In this document: positions 1 through 8,982 of the stretch, in pieces
How the letters are laid out: each line of letters starts with the position of its first letter
Position numbering within the stretch: the stretch's first letter is position 1
Source of the DNA: Streptococcus australis
GTDB lineage: Bacteria; Bacillota; Bacilli; Lactobacillales; Streptococcaceae
Direction of reading: 5' to 3'
Length of the DNA stretch: 64,000 bases
Assembly (NCBI RefSeq): GCF_015553625.1
Contig: NZ_JADNGY010000004.1
Coordinates: forward strand, 164,997-228,996
Program-made: the position numbers and the translations under genes
Notes under the pieces: generated by a model
Databases searched by the model: none
What the model was told of the DNA's origin: nothing
What the model saw: the letters and a program-made list of their open reading frames with translations, nothing else

Positions 1-9
1 AGATCGACT

Positions 10-1755
10 ATGAGAAAACTACTGGTCAAACTAATGATTGCTTTCATGGCCTTTGCCTTGATTCCAGTTCAAGTTGCTCAGGCTTGCTCAGCCATCATTG
101 TTGGGAAGGAGCTCACGACAGATGGTTCCATGCTCTTCGGGCGGACTGAAGACTATCCTTATGCTCCCGATGGTGGTCGCCACAATAAAACTTACGAAGT
201 GGTACCTGCCAAAGACTATAAGGATGGGGATATGTTGGAGGATGAATCCAATGGCTTTGCTTATCCGCACTTGAGTCATGAAATGAAATATACCGCAACT
301 TATGATGCGGCGCATGGAGATGGTTCCAACGGGAACTTCGGAGCACACGGCTTTAACGAAGCTGGTGTTTCCATGACCTCTACAGTATCGGCAACCCCAC
401 ACGATAAAATTTTGAAAGCAGACCCACTCGTGAAAAATGGATTGGCTGAGGCTGCTATGGTAGACTTGGTTCTTCCACGTGCCAAAACAGCTCGTGAAGG
501 AATTGAGTTGGTTGCCAAGGTACTTGATGAAAAAGGATCTGCCGAAGGAAACATTATTGTCGTAGCAGATAAAAATGAACTCTGGTACATGGAAATCCTA
601 TCTGGACACCAATATGTAGCTATTAAATTCCCTCAAGACCGCTATGCCATCTTTGCCAATACCTACTATCTAGGAAATGTGGATTTCAAGGACAAGGACA
701 ATGTCATTGCTTCGAAAGATGTGGAAGCAGTTGCTAAAAAGGCAGACCACTACAAGACTGATAAAGATGGGAACTTCCATATCGCAGACTCTTATGGTCC
801 AGATGAATATACCGAACGCAACCGCTCACGGACCTATGCAGGGATTACCTTGATGGATCCGAAAGCGGATGTCAAATATGATGATAAGCACTTTGACCTC
901 TTGCGCAAACCAACGGATCCTTCTAAGAAGTATAGTCTAGAGGATGTTTTCGCTGAACAACGGAACCGGTTCGAACACCTCAAACAATATACTCCAGATG
1001 ACTTGGTGGAACCAGGTAAAGAAGTAGATACCAATAAGTATAAGTATGCTCTTGGAAATGAAAACGTCATCAACGCCCACGTTTACCAAATTAAGAAGGA
1101 CTTGCCAACTCCATTTGGTGGTGTCGTTTGGTTGGGGCTCGCTCAAAGCCGGAACACGCCTTATGTGCCATTCTATGGTATTGTCAACGATACCTATGCA
1201 CCATTCAAAGTTCGCTCTGCCAAATACGATCCAACTTCTTGGTATTGGGCTGTTTGGCATATTGACCAAATGGTCATGAAATACCCAGACCTCTTTGGCA
1301 ACAGCATCCAAGAGAAGTGGAAAGAATTGGAAAAAGGCTGGATCAAGGAACAAGCGGCTTTGGATCAAAAATATAGTGGACTCACTGATGACCAAGCGAA
1401 AGCTACTGCAGACGAAGTAACAAGTGACTCACTTAAACGTGCGGAAACGATCTTCAAACAAATCAAGCAAGTTGAAAGCGAGATGGAAGATAAGATTCGT
1501 ACAGAAAAAGGTTTGGAAGCAGACTTTGTTTATGATGGCTATAACAAGGCCAATCTGGTAGCAGCAGCTCAAGCTGAAAAAGACGCATCGAAAGAAACTG
1601 ATAAGAAGGAAGAAACAGCTTCTAGTCAATCATCTAGCAAGGCAAGTGATTCAAACAGCAGTTTATCTGCCGTCTTAGGAGTTTTGGCTCTTGCAGGATT
1701 TGGCTTGGCAGGTTTCTACTTTAAAAAATCAAAAAAGAATGAAAATGAAGAATAA
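10..1755 (+). CDS. Exported C69-family dipeptidase, membrane-anchored (paralogue 1)
   Basis: Secreted cysteine peptidase of family C69 (PepD type, Ntn-hydrolase fold), expected to cleave dipeptides outside the membrane. The 581 residues start with a signal peptide (1-25) ending in AQA directly before Cys26, the expected nucleophile; the family pattern continues as GRTEDY. So signal-peptidase cleavage would itself expose the catalytic N-terminal Cys. The residues before Cys26 do not fit a lipobox. The C-terminus has a Ser/Lys-rich linker, a membrane segment (about 555-573) and a KKSKKNENEE tail, so the protein is probably anchored by its C-terminus without LPxTG. It is a clear paralogue of the gene at 4190-5851. 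The promoter lies outside the window and only nine bases precede the ATG, so the start cannot be checked well. Confidence 0.88.
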   Translation: MRKLLVKLMIAFMAFALIPVQVAQACSAIIVGKELTTDGSMLFGRTEDYPYAPDGGRHNKTYEVVPAKDYKDGDMLEDESNGFAYPHLSHEMKYTATYDAAHGDGSNGNFGAHGFNEAGVSMTSTVSATPHDKILKADPLVKNGLAEAAMVDLVLPRAKTAREGIELVAKVLDEKGSAEGNIIVVADKNELWYMEILSGHQYVAIKFPQDRYAIFANTYYLGNVDFKDKDNVIASKDVEAVAKKADHYKTDKDGNFHIADSYGPDEYTERNRSRTYAGITLMDPKADVKYDDKHFDLLRKPTDPSKKYSLEDVFAEQRNRFEHLKQYTPDDLVEPGKEVDTNKYKYALGNENVINAHVYQIKKDLPTPFGGVVWLGLAQSRNTPYVPFYGIVNDTYAPFKVRSAKYDPTSWYWAVWHIDQMVMKYPDLFGNSIQEKWKELEKGWIKEQAALDQKYSGLTDDQAKATADEVTSDSLKRAETIFKQIKQVESEMEDKIRTEKGLEADFVYDGYNKANLVAAAQAEKDASKETDKKEETASSQSSSKASDSNSSLSAVLGVLALAGFGLAGFYFKKSKKNENEE

Positions 1756-1802
1756 GTAGACAGAGACTGTTAAATCAGCATCCTGCCTCAACTGGATTCT
1801 AA

Positions 1803-1853
1803 GAGAGTGGAATAGAAGTCTTCACAAAAGGAGCTTGTAATTCCACTCTTTTT
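1803..1853 (+). terminator. Rho-independent terminator after the first dipeptidase
   Basis: Inverted arms GAGTGGAAT (1805-1813) and ATTCCACTC (1840-1848) are followed by a T run. The left flank (1801-1820) matches the left end of the dispersed repeat described elsewhere at 17 of 20 positions, so this may be a remnant of that element. Confidence 0.7.
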
Positions 1854-1854
1854 A

Positions 1855-1883
1855 TTGTTATTTGCATGCAATTTTTGTATGAT
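1855..1883 (+). promoter_or_regulatory. Promoter of the tehB-like gene
   Basis: -35 TTGTTA (1855-1860), 17-nt spacer, -10 TATGAT (1878-1883). It lies inside the in-frame upstream extension of the methyltransferase, which supports the internal ATG at 1915 as the true start. Confidence 0.6.
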
Positions 1884-1914
1884 AGGGATAGATAGAAAGA
1901 AGGAGAAGAAACGG

Positions 1915-2775
1915 ATGCCTGAAAAATTAATTGCCTATAAACGGATGCCTTTGTGGACCAAGGATACCATGCCTGAAGCAGTCCAAAGAAAACACAATAC
2001 CAAAGTAGGTACTTGGGGAAAGATTACCGTCCTAAAAGGAAAACTCAAGTTTGTTGAGCTGACGGAAGATGGGGAAGAAGTAGCCAGCCATGTTTTTGAG
2101 GCAGGTGCGGATAACCCGATGGCACAACCGCAAGCTTGGCACCGTGTAGAGGCCCTTACAGATGATGTGGAATGGTTTTTGGAATTCTACTGTGAGCCCA
2201 AAGATTACTTCCCCAAAAAATATAATAGCAATCCCGTCCATTCGGAAGTGCTAGAAGCCATGGAGTCCCTTTCTCCAGGAAAGGCCTTGGATTTGGGGTG
2301 TGGACAAGGACGAAATGCTCTCTTTTTGGCCCAGCATGGCTTTGAAGTGACAGCAGTCGATCAAAATGAATTAGCCCTAGAGATCCTACAAAGTATTGTA
2401 GAGCAAGAAGATTTGGAAATGACTGTGGGGCTCTATGATATCAATTCAGCGAACTTAAAGCAAAGTTATGACTTGATTGTCTCAACGGTTGTCCTCATGT
2501 TCTTGCAAGCGGATCGCATTCCAGCGATTATTCGAAATATGCAAGACCAGACCAATCCAGGTGGCTATAACTTGATCGTTTGTGCCATGGATACAGAGGA
2601 CTATCCTTGCCAGGTTCCTTTTTCCTTTACCTTTAAGGAAGGCGAGCTAGCAGACTACTACAAGGATTGGGAACTCGTTAAATACAATGAAAATCCAGGG
2701 CATCTGCACCGACGTGATGAAAATGGCAATCGAATTGCCTTACGCTTTGCGACCATGCTAGCCAAGAAAATATAA
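1915..2775 (+). CDS. tehB: TehB-like SAM-dependent methyltransferase with N-terminal TehB_N domain
   Basis: 286 residues. The N-terminal ~95 residues resemble the small beta-rich domain (DUF1971/TehB_N) found in tellurite-resistance protein TehB. The second half is a class I methyltransferase with the SAM-binding motif LDLGCGQGRNA (about residue 124 on) followed by an acidic residue in VTAVDQN. TehB homologues methylate tellurite or selenite; the natural substrate in streptococci is unknown. The start at 1915 is chosen because AAGGAG lies about ten bases upstream and an upstream in-frame TTG falls within the promoter. It is a single gene with its own terminator. Confidence 0.85.
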   Translation: MPEKLIAYKRMPLWTKDTMPEAVQRKHNTKVGTWGKITVLKGKLKFVELTEDGEEVASHVFEAGADNPMAQPQAWHRVEALTDDVEWFLEFYCEPKDYFPKKYNSNPVHSEVLEAMESLSPGKALDLGCGQGRNALFLAQHGFEVTAVDQNELALEILQSIVEQEDLEMTVGLYDINSANLKQSYDLIVSTVVLMFLQADRIPAIIRNMQDQTNPGGYNLIVCAMDTEDYPCQVPFSFTFKEGELADYYKDWELVKYNENPGHLHRRDENGNRIALRFATMLAKKI

Positions 2776-2786
2776 ATAGCTCTCTA

Positions 2787-2821
2787 GACAAGGACACCCT
2801 TGCAGTCGTCCTTGTCTTTTT
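2787..2821 (+). terminator. Terminator after tehB
   Basis: GACAAGGAC (2787-2795) pairs with GTCCTTGTC (2808-2816), followed by five T. Confidence 0.8.
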
Positions 2822-2910
2822 ATATCTGAAAACTTTCTGAAAATACTTGATTTTTCACAGAAAAGGAGTAGACTGTTAGTGTATCTTTCAAGAATTTTGA
2901 GGAGAAGCGC

Positions 2911-3282
2911 GTGAAACTCTATGTTCAACTGATGATTATCTTTACCATCTCTTTGATTGGGGAAGGGATATCGACCCTCTTTCATTTGCCAATTCCAGGT
3001 AGTATTATTGGTCTACTGATTCTATTTCTTTGCTTGCAGTTGAAATGGCTTCGTATCCGCCATGTGAATCTGGTCGGATCTTTTCTCTTAGCCAATATGA
3101 CGATTTTATTTTTACCTCCAGCGGTTGGGATTATGGATAAGTTTGATGTCATCCAGCCCTATTTATTGCCCATCGTATTGATTATTTTAGGGGCTATCAT
3201 CATCAATGTAACCCTCATTGCGCTTGTTGTTGGCTTTATCAAGACAAGGTATGAGGGGGATTATGAAGGAGGGAAGAAATAA
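2911..3282 (+). CDS. lrgA: CidA/LrgA-family holin-like membrane protein
   Basis: 123 residues with four predicted membrane segments and the family pattern PIPGSIIGLL near residue 30. CidA/LrgA proteins were first described as holin-like modulators of murein hydrolase activity; with LrgB they are also linked to pyruvate uptake in streptococci and bacilli. The start is GTG with GAGGAG a few bases upstream. The stop overlaps the next start (TAATG), so it is translationally coupled to lrgB. No lytSR regulator pair is adjacent, so regulation cannot be inferred from context. Whether it is an Lrg or a Cid paralogue cannot be settled from this sequence alone. Confidence 0.85.
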   Translation: MKLYVQLMIIFTISLIGEGISTLFHLPIPGSIIGLLILFLCLQLKWLRIRHVNLVGSFLLANMTILFLPPAVGIMDKFDVIQPYLLPIVLIILGAIIINVTLIALVVGFIKTRYEGDYEGGKK

Positions 3283-3977
3283 TGGAAAGTTTGTGGTCAA
3301 ATCCTCTCTTTGGGATTTCTTTATCAGTCTTTGCCTATCTGATTGGGATGATGATTTTTCGTCGCTTTCCCCATCCGATCACGACCCCCCTCTTAGTTGC
3401 AACGGTCTTGATCATTGGATTTTTAAAGCTGACAGGGATTTCCTATAAGGCCTATAATATTGGCGGAACCTACCTCAGTAATTTGATTGTGCCCTCAACG
3501 GTTGTCCTGGGAATTCCCTTGTATAAGAGTTTCCATCTGATGAAACACCATGCCAAGAGTATTCTTCTTAGTAGTTTTCTAGCAGTAGTAGTCAACACAG
3601 TTTTTACAGCTGTCTTGGCTAAGCTTTTTGGGATGAAGTACTTTCTAGCTATTTCCCTCTTTCCTAAGTCTGTGACAACAGCCATGGCAGTGGGGATTGC
3701 TGAAAAAATGCAGGGAATTACTACCATTACCCTGGTTGTCGTTGTAGCGACAGGTATCCTGACCAGTGTACTAGGACCAACGATTCTTAAATTCCTAAAA
3801 GTAGAGGATCCTGTTGCCATTGGTTTGGCTCTTGGGGGTACAGGTCATGCGGTAGGGACTGGTACAGCCTTTCAGTATGGTCAAGTAGCCGGAGCTATGG
3901 GTGGCTTAGCAATTGGGATAACTGGCGTTTTCTACGTCTTTATAACTCCCCTTGTCGCGAGCCTGATTCTTTCCTAA
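3282..3977 (+). CDS. lrgB: LrgB/CidB-family membrane protein
   Basis: 231 residues, almost entirely hydrophobic with about six membrane segments. It matches LrgB/CidB throughout, including the motif SVTTAMAVGIAE around residue 130 and GTGHAVGTGTAF near 195. It forms a two-gene operon with lrgA by a one-base overlap, and a strong terminator follows. The pair probably forms one membrane complex affecting autolysis or small-metabolite transport; that role is inferred from the family. Confidence 0.87.
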   Translation: MESLWSNPLFGISLSVFAYLIGMMIFRRFPHPITTPLLVATVLIIGFLKLTGISYKAYNIGGTYLSNLIVPSTVVLGIPLYKSFHLMKHHAKSILLSSFLAVVVNTVFTAVLAKLFGMKYFLAISLFPKSVTTAMAVGIAEKMQGITTITLVVVVATGILTSVLGPTILKFLKVEDPVAIGLALGGTGHAVGTGTAFQYGQVAGAMGGLAIGITGVFYVFITPLVASLILS

Positions 3978-3995
3978 AAAGGTAGAGAGTATTCA

Positions 3996-4027
3996 GAAAA
4001 AGCTTGGAAGAAGTTCCGAGCTTTTTT
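3996..4027 (+). terminator. Terminator after lrgAB
   Basis: AGCTTGGAA (4001-4009) pairs with TTCCGAGCT (4014-4022) with a GAAG loop and a T run. Confidence 0.85.
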
Positions 4028-4109
4028 GTGTACAGTTAGATAGAGAAGGTTGTTTAATAATTTGAAGGTCAAATAATTTTCAGATAGATTACTAATTGAT
4101 TACAGTCGT

Positions 4110-4147
4110 TGTAAGCGCTTGCCAAACTTTGGTTCAAAAGGTATACT
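4110..4147 (+). promoter_or_regulatory. Promoter with overlapping cre site, second dipeptidase
   Basis: -35 TTGCCA (4119-4124), 17-nt spacer, -10 TATACT (4142-4147). The cre-like sequence TGTAAGCGCTTGCC (4110-4123) overlaps the -35 box and matches the CcpA consensus TGWAANCGNTNWCA except at the last base. This predicts repression by CcpA, itself encoded at 16851-17855. Confidence 0.65.
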
Positions 4148-4189
4148 AAAAGAGGTTATACGGTTAATATCTAGTTAAAGGAGTTCAAT

Positions 4190-5851
4190 ATGAAGAAACG
4201 TTATGCTCGATCAGCCTTGGGCTTGATCACTGCTCTCTTCCTCTTTGTCCAACCGGTAGAGGCCTGTACAGGTTTTATCATCGGTAAAAAGTTAACAGCA
4301 GATGGGAATGCTTTGTACGGACGTACGGAGGACTTAGAACCAAACCACAATAAGAACTTTGTGGTCAGAGAACGAACTTATAACAAGAAAGGGGAGGTCT
4401 TTGAAGATGCCACCAATGGCTTTAAGTATGAGCTCCCAGAAGTAAGTTATAAATATACAGCTGTCCCAGATGTTACACCAGAACAGGGTGTATTTGATGA
4501 AGCTGGTTTTAATGAGCATGGTGTGTCCATCTCGGCGACCGTCTCAGCTTCAGCAAATGACAACATTAAAAAGGTCGATCCTTATGTAAAGGACGGCTTG
4601 GCTGAGTCTGCCCTCACCACTGTCGTTCTTCCAAGTGTCAAAACGGCTCGTGAAGGAGTCGAGCTCATTGCGAAAATTGTGGAAGAAAAAGGGGCAGCAG
4701 AAGGAAATATTGTGACGATCGCGGACAAGGAAGGTATCTGGTACATGGAGATCCTTTCTGGTCACCAATATGTAGCGATTCTCTTCCCAGAAGATCGCTA
4801 TGCAGTCTTTCCAAATACCTTCTTCTTAGGACATGTCGATTTTTCAGATAAGGAACGGACTATTGCCTCGAAGGATGTTGAAAAAGTGGCCCGTGATGCA
4901 GGAACCTATAAAGAAATCGATGGCCAGTTCCATGTTTCCCAATCCTACAATCCTCCTTTGCATGAGGCAGATCGTTCTCGTGTTTGGTCTGGTATTAAGT
5001 CACTGGATCCAGATGCAGATGTGAACTACGATGACGAGTATTTTGACTTGATGCATACAACGGATCGAAAATTGACGCTACGAGATGCGATGAATCTCCA
5101 ACGCAATCGGTTAGAAGGAACAGACTTCAAACCACAAGATCAAATGGAGTTGGATGGAAAAGGGATTCCAGAAAAAGGGAAGTTTGATGAAGTTTATAAA
5201 TACCCGATTTCGAACCCGAATGTCATGGAAGCCCATATTTTCCAATTAAAGGAAAATGTTCCTGATAGTGCAGGTGGGGGAACCATGTGGTTAGCGATGG
5301 GAAGCCCACGAAATGCTCCTTACCTGCCTTACTATGGCAATATCACCAATACCTACCAAGCCTATCAAGAATTAGGAACAGCCTATAATCCCCAATCTTG
5401 GTATTGGACCATGTCTCGCATTAATGATTTAGTTGCCAAATATCCTGATTTATTCGGAGATGGGGCCATCCGTACTGAAATGGAACGCTTAGAATCTCAA
5501 TGGATGGCTGAGCAAGAAATCAGTGATCAAGAACAAATCGCCCTCGCTTCACAGCCAGAGCAGGCGAGCCTAAAAGCGACAGAAACGAGCATGACTCGAG
5601 CTCAAAAGACCTTCGATCGTCTGCAAGAAATTCGTCAAGAAGCAGAAGAAAAGGTGATTGCTCAATATGGACAAGGTGCTATTGACGATTTAACAGATGA
5701 AGAAGATGCAAACCAAGAAGAAGAGATCAATTTGGTACCGTTTGACTATGACTTTGTCATTACAATTGGCTTAGCCCTTGTGACAGTGATAGGAGTAGGA
5801 ATTTTCTTCATCAAATCAAAGAAAGCAAAGGGAGGTAAGAAGGATGAATAA
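4190..5851 (+). CDS. Exported C69-family dipeptidase, membrane-anchored (paralogue 2)
   Basis: 553-residue paralogue of the first gene. It has a signal peptide ending VEA before Cys26, the predicted N-terminal nucleophile, then GRTEDLEPN. The dipeptidase domain runs to about residue 480; an acidic stretch, one membrane segment (about 520-540) and a Lys-rich tail follow. It therefore sits outside the cell, held by a C-terminal anchor. The start has AAAGGAG just upstream. Its 3' end overlaps the PrsW-family gene by 8 nt, so the two are co-transcribed and probably coupled. A cre-like site on the promoter suggests catabolite repression. Physiologically it probably releases amino acids from dipeptides or processes surface peptides. 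Confidence 0.88.
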   Translation: MKKRYARSALGLITALFLFVQPVEACTGFIIGKKLTADGNALYGRTEDLEPNHNKNFVVRERTYNKKGEVFEDATNGFKYELPEVSYKYTAVPDVTPEQGVFDEAGFNEHGVSISATVSASANDNIKKVDPYVKDGLAESALTTVVLPSVKTAREGVELIAKIVEEKGAAEGNIVTIADKEGIWYMEILSGHQYVAILFPEDRYAVFPNTFFLGHVDFSDKERTIASKDVEKVARDAGTYKEIDGQFHVSQSYNPPLHEADRSRVWSGIKSLDPDADVNYDDEYFDLMHTTDRKLTLRDAMNLQRNRLEGTDFKPQDQMELDGKGIPEKGKFDEVYKYPISNPNVMEAHIFQLKENVPDSAGGGTMWLAMGSPRNAPYLPYYGNITNTYQAYQELGTAYNPQSWYWTMSRINDLVAKYPDLFGDGAIRTEMERLESQWMAEQEISDQEQIALASQPEQASLKATETSMTRAQKTFDRLQEIRQEAEEKVIAQYGQGAIDDLTDEEDANQEEEINLVPFDYDFVITIGLALVTVIGVGIFFIKSKKAKGGKKDE

Positions 5852-6674
5852 GTTTCAACGAATATTGCTCTTCCTATTTCTGGTCTTAGCAGGGATTGGG
5901 ATGGAGTTTGAGCTAGGCTCTCTCTCTCAACAAGAGTTTAGCCAAGTAGCAGGAAGAGATTTGGTATTAAATCTGCTCGTTTTAGCGGTGATTGTCGTTC
6001 CTCTTTATCTCTTTATTAAGCGACTTGCAAAAAGATTTGAGGTTCCTCTTCTTGTTTTGTGGGCGACCATGTTTGGAGGTGCTTTTGTTGCTGGCTGGCT
6101 CAGTTTTTCAGGGAACAGCCTCATTGACCATTTCAATAGTCATCTCATTCAGGATGTTAGTACCTTTAATAAATGGACAGATGCTTTGACAGCTCCTTTT
6201 GCTGAAGAATTTTTCAAAGCTCTAGTGGCTTTCTGGATCCTCTTGATTTTGGGTCGCAAGGATTTAAAATCGATTTTAATTGCCGGCTTTGGATCTGGTC
6301 TTGGTTTCCAAATCATTGAGGATCTTGGTTATGTGGCGCGTCAAACGCGATCTGGAGACCTCTCAGCAGTGACAGAGGCAGTGAACCGCATTTCTGGTGG
6401 TTTAGCATCTCATGCAGTCTACACAGCTGTTGTATCTGTTGGAGCCTTTCTTATCCTATCTCAGTGCACCAAGCAAAAAGAAAAGCTCTTTGGTCTCTGG
6501 TGTGTAGTTTCCACGGTGGCCAATCACTTCTTATGGAACTCTCCATTCTATGAAACAGATCATCGGGTTAATATTTTAGTAGGCTTGCTCTTTGCCTTTC
6601 AAGTAGGAACCTTTATTGAGGTCGTTCTCTTTGCTCATAAAAATCCGAATCTAAACCTTTTAAAGAAAAATTAA
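5844..6674 (+). CDS. PrsW-family intramembrane metalloprotease
   Basis: 276 residues with about eight membrane segments. All the family's sequence blocks are visible: AEEFFK (120-125), the IIED block with E159, H190 in SHAVYT, and NHFLWN with H228. PrsW of Bacillus subtilis performs site-1 cleavage of an anti-sigma factor, but most relatives, including bacteriocin-immunity-like ones, have unknown substrates. No anti-sigma factor is encoded nearby. The 8-nt overlap with the dipeptidase suggests a shared function, perhaps shedding or maturing an anchored surface protein; this is inference. The family call is firm, the substrate unknown. Confidence 0.82.
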   Translation: MNKFQRILLFLFLVLAGIGMEFELGSLSQQEFSQVAGRDLVLNLLVLAVIVVPLYLFIKRLAKRFEVPLLVLWATMFGGAFVAGWLSFSGNSLIDHFNSHLIQDVSTFNKWTDALTAPFAEEFFKALVAFWILLILGRKDLKSILIAGFGSGLGFQIIEDLGYVARQTRSGDLSAVTEAVNRISGGLASHAVYTAVVSVGAFLILSQCTKQKEKLFGLWCVVSTVANHFLWNSPFYETDHRVNILVGLLFAFQVGTFIEVVLFAHKNPNLNLLKKN

Positions 6675-6702
6675 GGAAAAGATTCAGTAGGTATCATACA
6701 TG

Positions 6703-6737
6703 AAAAAGCTTAGAAACTTTTGTTTCTAAGCTTTTTT
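6703..6737. terminator. Bidirectional terminator
   Basis: AAAAAGCTTAGAAAC (6703-6717), TTTT loop, GTTTCTAAGCTTTTTT. A and T runs on either side make it usable by both convergent genes. Confidence 0.88.
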
Positions 6738-6744
6738 CTAGATT

Positions 6745-8946
6745 CTATTTGCTTTCTTCTTTTTTCTTAAGACCAAAGAAGGCTAAGACGGATGTCAACA
6801 GAGCGAGCATGTAGATAGCAGGAGAGTCGGAAGTTCCTGTTTCTGGTAGGGTAGCAGAGCCCGCTGTGAATGTTTTAGCGACTGTCACTGACAAGTGATG
6901 GTTGTTGGCCTTGATCTGTGTATCGTCTTTAGCAGATGTTAAAGTATTCTTTGTTTGGCTAGCTAGCTGATTAGGAGAATTCGTACCAACTAGAGCTGGA
7001 ATGTATGTTTGATCCATTTTACCGGTAGATGGATTAGTTGGTTGAGCATTTTTACCGGTAGATGGGATAACTGGTTGGTCATTGCTTCCTGGGTAGGACT
7101 TTGGATTAGCAGGATCTGTTCCTTGTTTGATTTCCTCAATATCTGCCACACCATCTCCATCTGTATCTTTGTTAGCAGAAATAGAAATGGTACGAGAATT
7201 TGGATTGATGGTTGCATAGGCTGTGAGATCTGCCTTAGCAAGGTAATCTGCAAAGGCAACGCCCATGGAAGGACCTTCCTCACGAGCTCCACCTAACATG
7301 GTGTAGCCATCCCCACCTGCTGCTAAGAAGTCATTGGTAGTCAAGTAGTAATCCTTAGCAAGGTTGAGCGGTTCATATTGACCAGTTTCTGGGTTTTTAA
7401 TTTCGATATAGAGGACGCGTTTTTCAGCTGGTAGGGTTGTATCGTAATAAACTTTCGCTCCAGATACTTGGAGGAAGCCACCGCTTGGTTCAAGAAGGGG
7501 TTGACCGTTTTCGTCAAGAACAGTTTTGCCATCTTTTTCTTGTAAAATAGAGCCAAGAGATTTAGCAAACATATCGGCAATATTTTGACCAGTTACTTTA
7601 ATTTGAGAGATGGTATTCCCAAATGGGAGAACAGCAATAACGTTTCCTTTGGTGATTGGCTTATCTTTTGCAATGGTTTCGCGCAAGCCACCACCGTTGG
7701 TTACAGCAAGGTCAGTCTTGTGACTAAAGCCAGTTTGTCCATATTCGTAGAGGGCATCCGCTACAACATTTCCAAGGTTGGTCTCGCGGACACGGACATT
7801 TTCCCGTTGACCATTTAGTTCTACCGGACTATTGTCACGAACGATTTTTGCATTCTCAGCATCGTACTGTTCCTTGATTTTTTGGACCATGGCAGCTACT
7901 TTGGCATTTGGCACGACATTTTTGGTTGAAGCTGCTGAAATTTGTTGAGGGTTACCAAGCAATTGGTTGGCTTGGTAAGTAATTTTACCGATATTGTTCA
8001 GGTAGCTACCGGTTTGGTTATAGGTGACATTATCTCCGTATGTGGTTGATTGAACAGTATGGGAATGCCCATCAATAACGGTGACGCGTTTTCCTTTCAG
8101 TTTTGAGTTTTTAGAAAGTTCTTCAGCTAAGGTAGATCCTCGCCATTCGATTGGTGTAGTCGTATCTACTCCCAAGTGAGCAAGGACAACATAGTTTTTG
8201 TAAGTCTTGCCTTCTGCAGTAGCGCGTGCTTCAATTTCATCGATGACCTTGTTTACTTCTGAAATAGGATCTGTAAAGGTAACACCTTGGACATTCTTAG
8301 GGTGAGTTTTAGTGGCTGTTTCAGGCGTTGTCACCCCGATGACGACAAACTCATCCCCAACGACATTCTTATCTTTATCTACAATGGTGGAAGCCTCAAA
8401 TAAACGAGCACCGTTGATGTAGGTGTTGGAGCTGAGAAGTGGGAAGTTCAAGATTTCTTTGTATTTCTTAGCCTCATCCAAACCAAAATCGAACTCATGG
8501 TTTCCGACTGCCATAGCATCGTAGCCAATTTCGTTCAAAATTTTAGCTCGTTCTTCCCCTTTTGAACTATTTGAAATCGGTAGTCCTTGGAAGGCATCTC
8601 CAGCATCTACGACCAAAGTAGATGGATTTTTCGCCCGTTCTTCATCGATGACTGCGGCTAATTTAGCATCACCAATCACACCCTTTTCTTCGACGATCCG
8701 ACCATGGACATCGTTGGTATGAATGATATTTGCTTCAGGCAAGTCAGCTGAGCTCTCTGTAGCGCCTTCTGAAGTAGCTGTATTAGCTTCTGTTGAAGCA
8801 GGAGTAGCAGCATCTGTAGCATTTGTGGAAGCAGCAGCTACTTCAAGGTTAGTTTCTGGAGCTGTTTGCTCATCTGCAGCTACCTGAGAAGCTAGGAAGG
8901 CAGGAGCAAGCAATAAGATCGGTAAAAGAAGTTTCTTCTTTTTCAT
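6745..8946 (-). CDS. LPETG-anchored 5'-nucleotidase (UshA/NT5E family)
   Basis: 733-residue surface enzyme expected to hydrolyse extracellular nucleotides (AMP to adenosine, possibly ATP/ADP). Signal peptide 1-24; Ala/Thr/Glu-rich spacer to about 72; calcineurin-like metallophosphoesterase domain starting NIIHTNDVHGR (D79, H81), with GNHEFDFG further on; C-terminal 5'-nucleotidase substrate domain to about 600; a calcium-binding type segment DTDGDGVADIEE; then a wall-spanning stretch with PSTGK twice. LPETG (700-704), a membrane segment and a KKKEESK tail make it a sortase substrate. Streptococcal homologues make adenosine, which dampens host phagocytes. It stands alone, with a cre-like site in its promoter. 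Confidence 0.9.
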   Translation of the reverse strand: MKKKKLLLPILLLAPAFLASQVAADEQTAPETNLEVAAASTNATDAATPASTEANTATSEGATESSADLPEANIIHTNDVHGRIVEEKGVIGDAKLAAVIDEERAKNPSTLVVDAGDAFQGLPISNSSKGEERAKILNEIGYDAMAVGNHEFDFGLDEAKKYKEILNFPLLSSNTYINGARLFEASTIVDKDKNVVGDEFVVIGVTTPETATKTHPKNVQGVTFTDPISEVNKVIDEIEARATAEGKTYKNYVVLAHLGVDTTTPIEWRGSTLAEELSKNSKLKGKRVTVIDGHSHTVQSTTYGDNVTYNQTGSYLNNIGKITYQANQLLGNPQQISAASTKNVVPNAKVAAMVQKIKEQYDAENAKIVRDNSPVELNGQRENVRVRETNLGNVVADALYEYGQTGFSHKTDLAVTNGGGLRETIAKDKPITKGNVIAVLPFGNTISQIKVTGQNIADMFAKSLGSILQEKDGKTVLDENGQPLLEPSGGFLQVSGAKVYYDTTLPAEKRVLYIEIKNPETGQYEPLNLAKDYYLTTNDFLAAGGDGYTMLGGAREEGPSMGVAFADYLAKADLTAYATINPNSRTISISANKDTDGDGVADIEEIKQGTDPANPKSYPGSNDQPVIPSTGKNAQPTNPSTGKMDQTYIPALVGTNSPNQLASQTKNTLTSAKDDTQIKANNHHLSVTVAKTFTAGSATLPETGTSDSPAIYMLALLTSVLAFFGLKKKEESK

Positions 8947-8982
8947 AAACGGTCCTCATTTCTATTTTTTTCCATACTAAAT

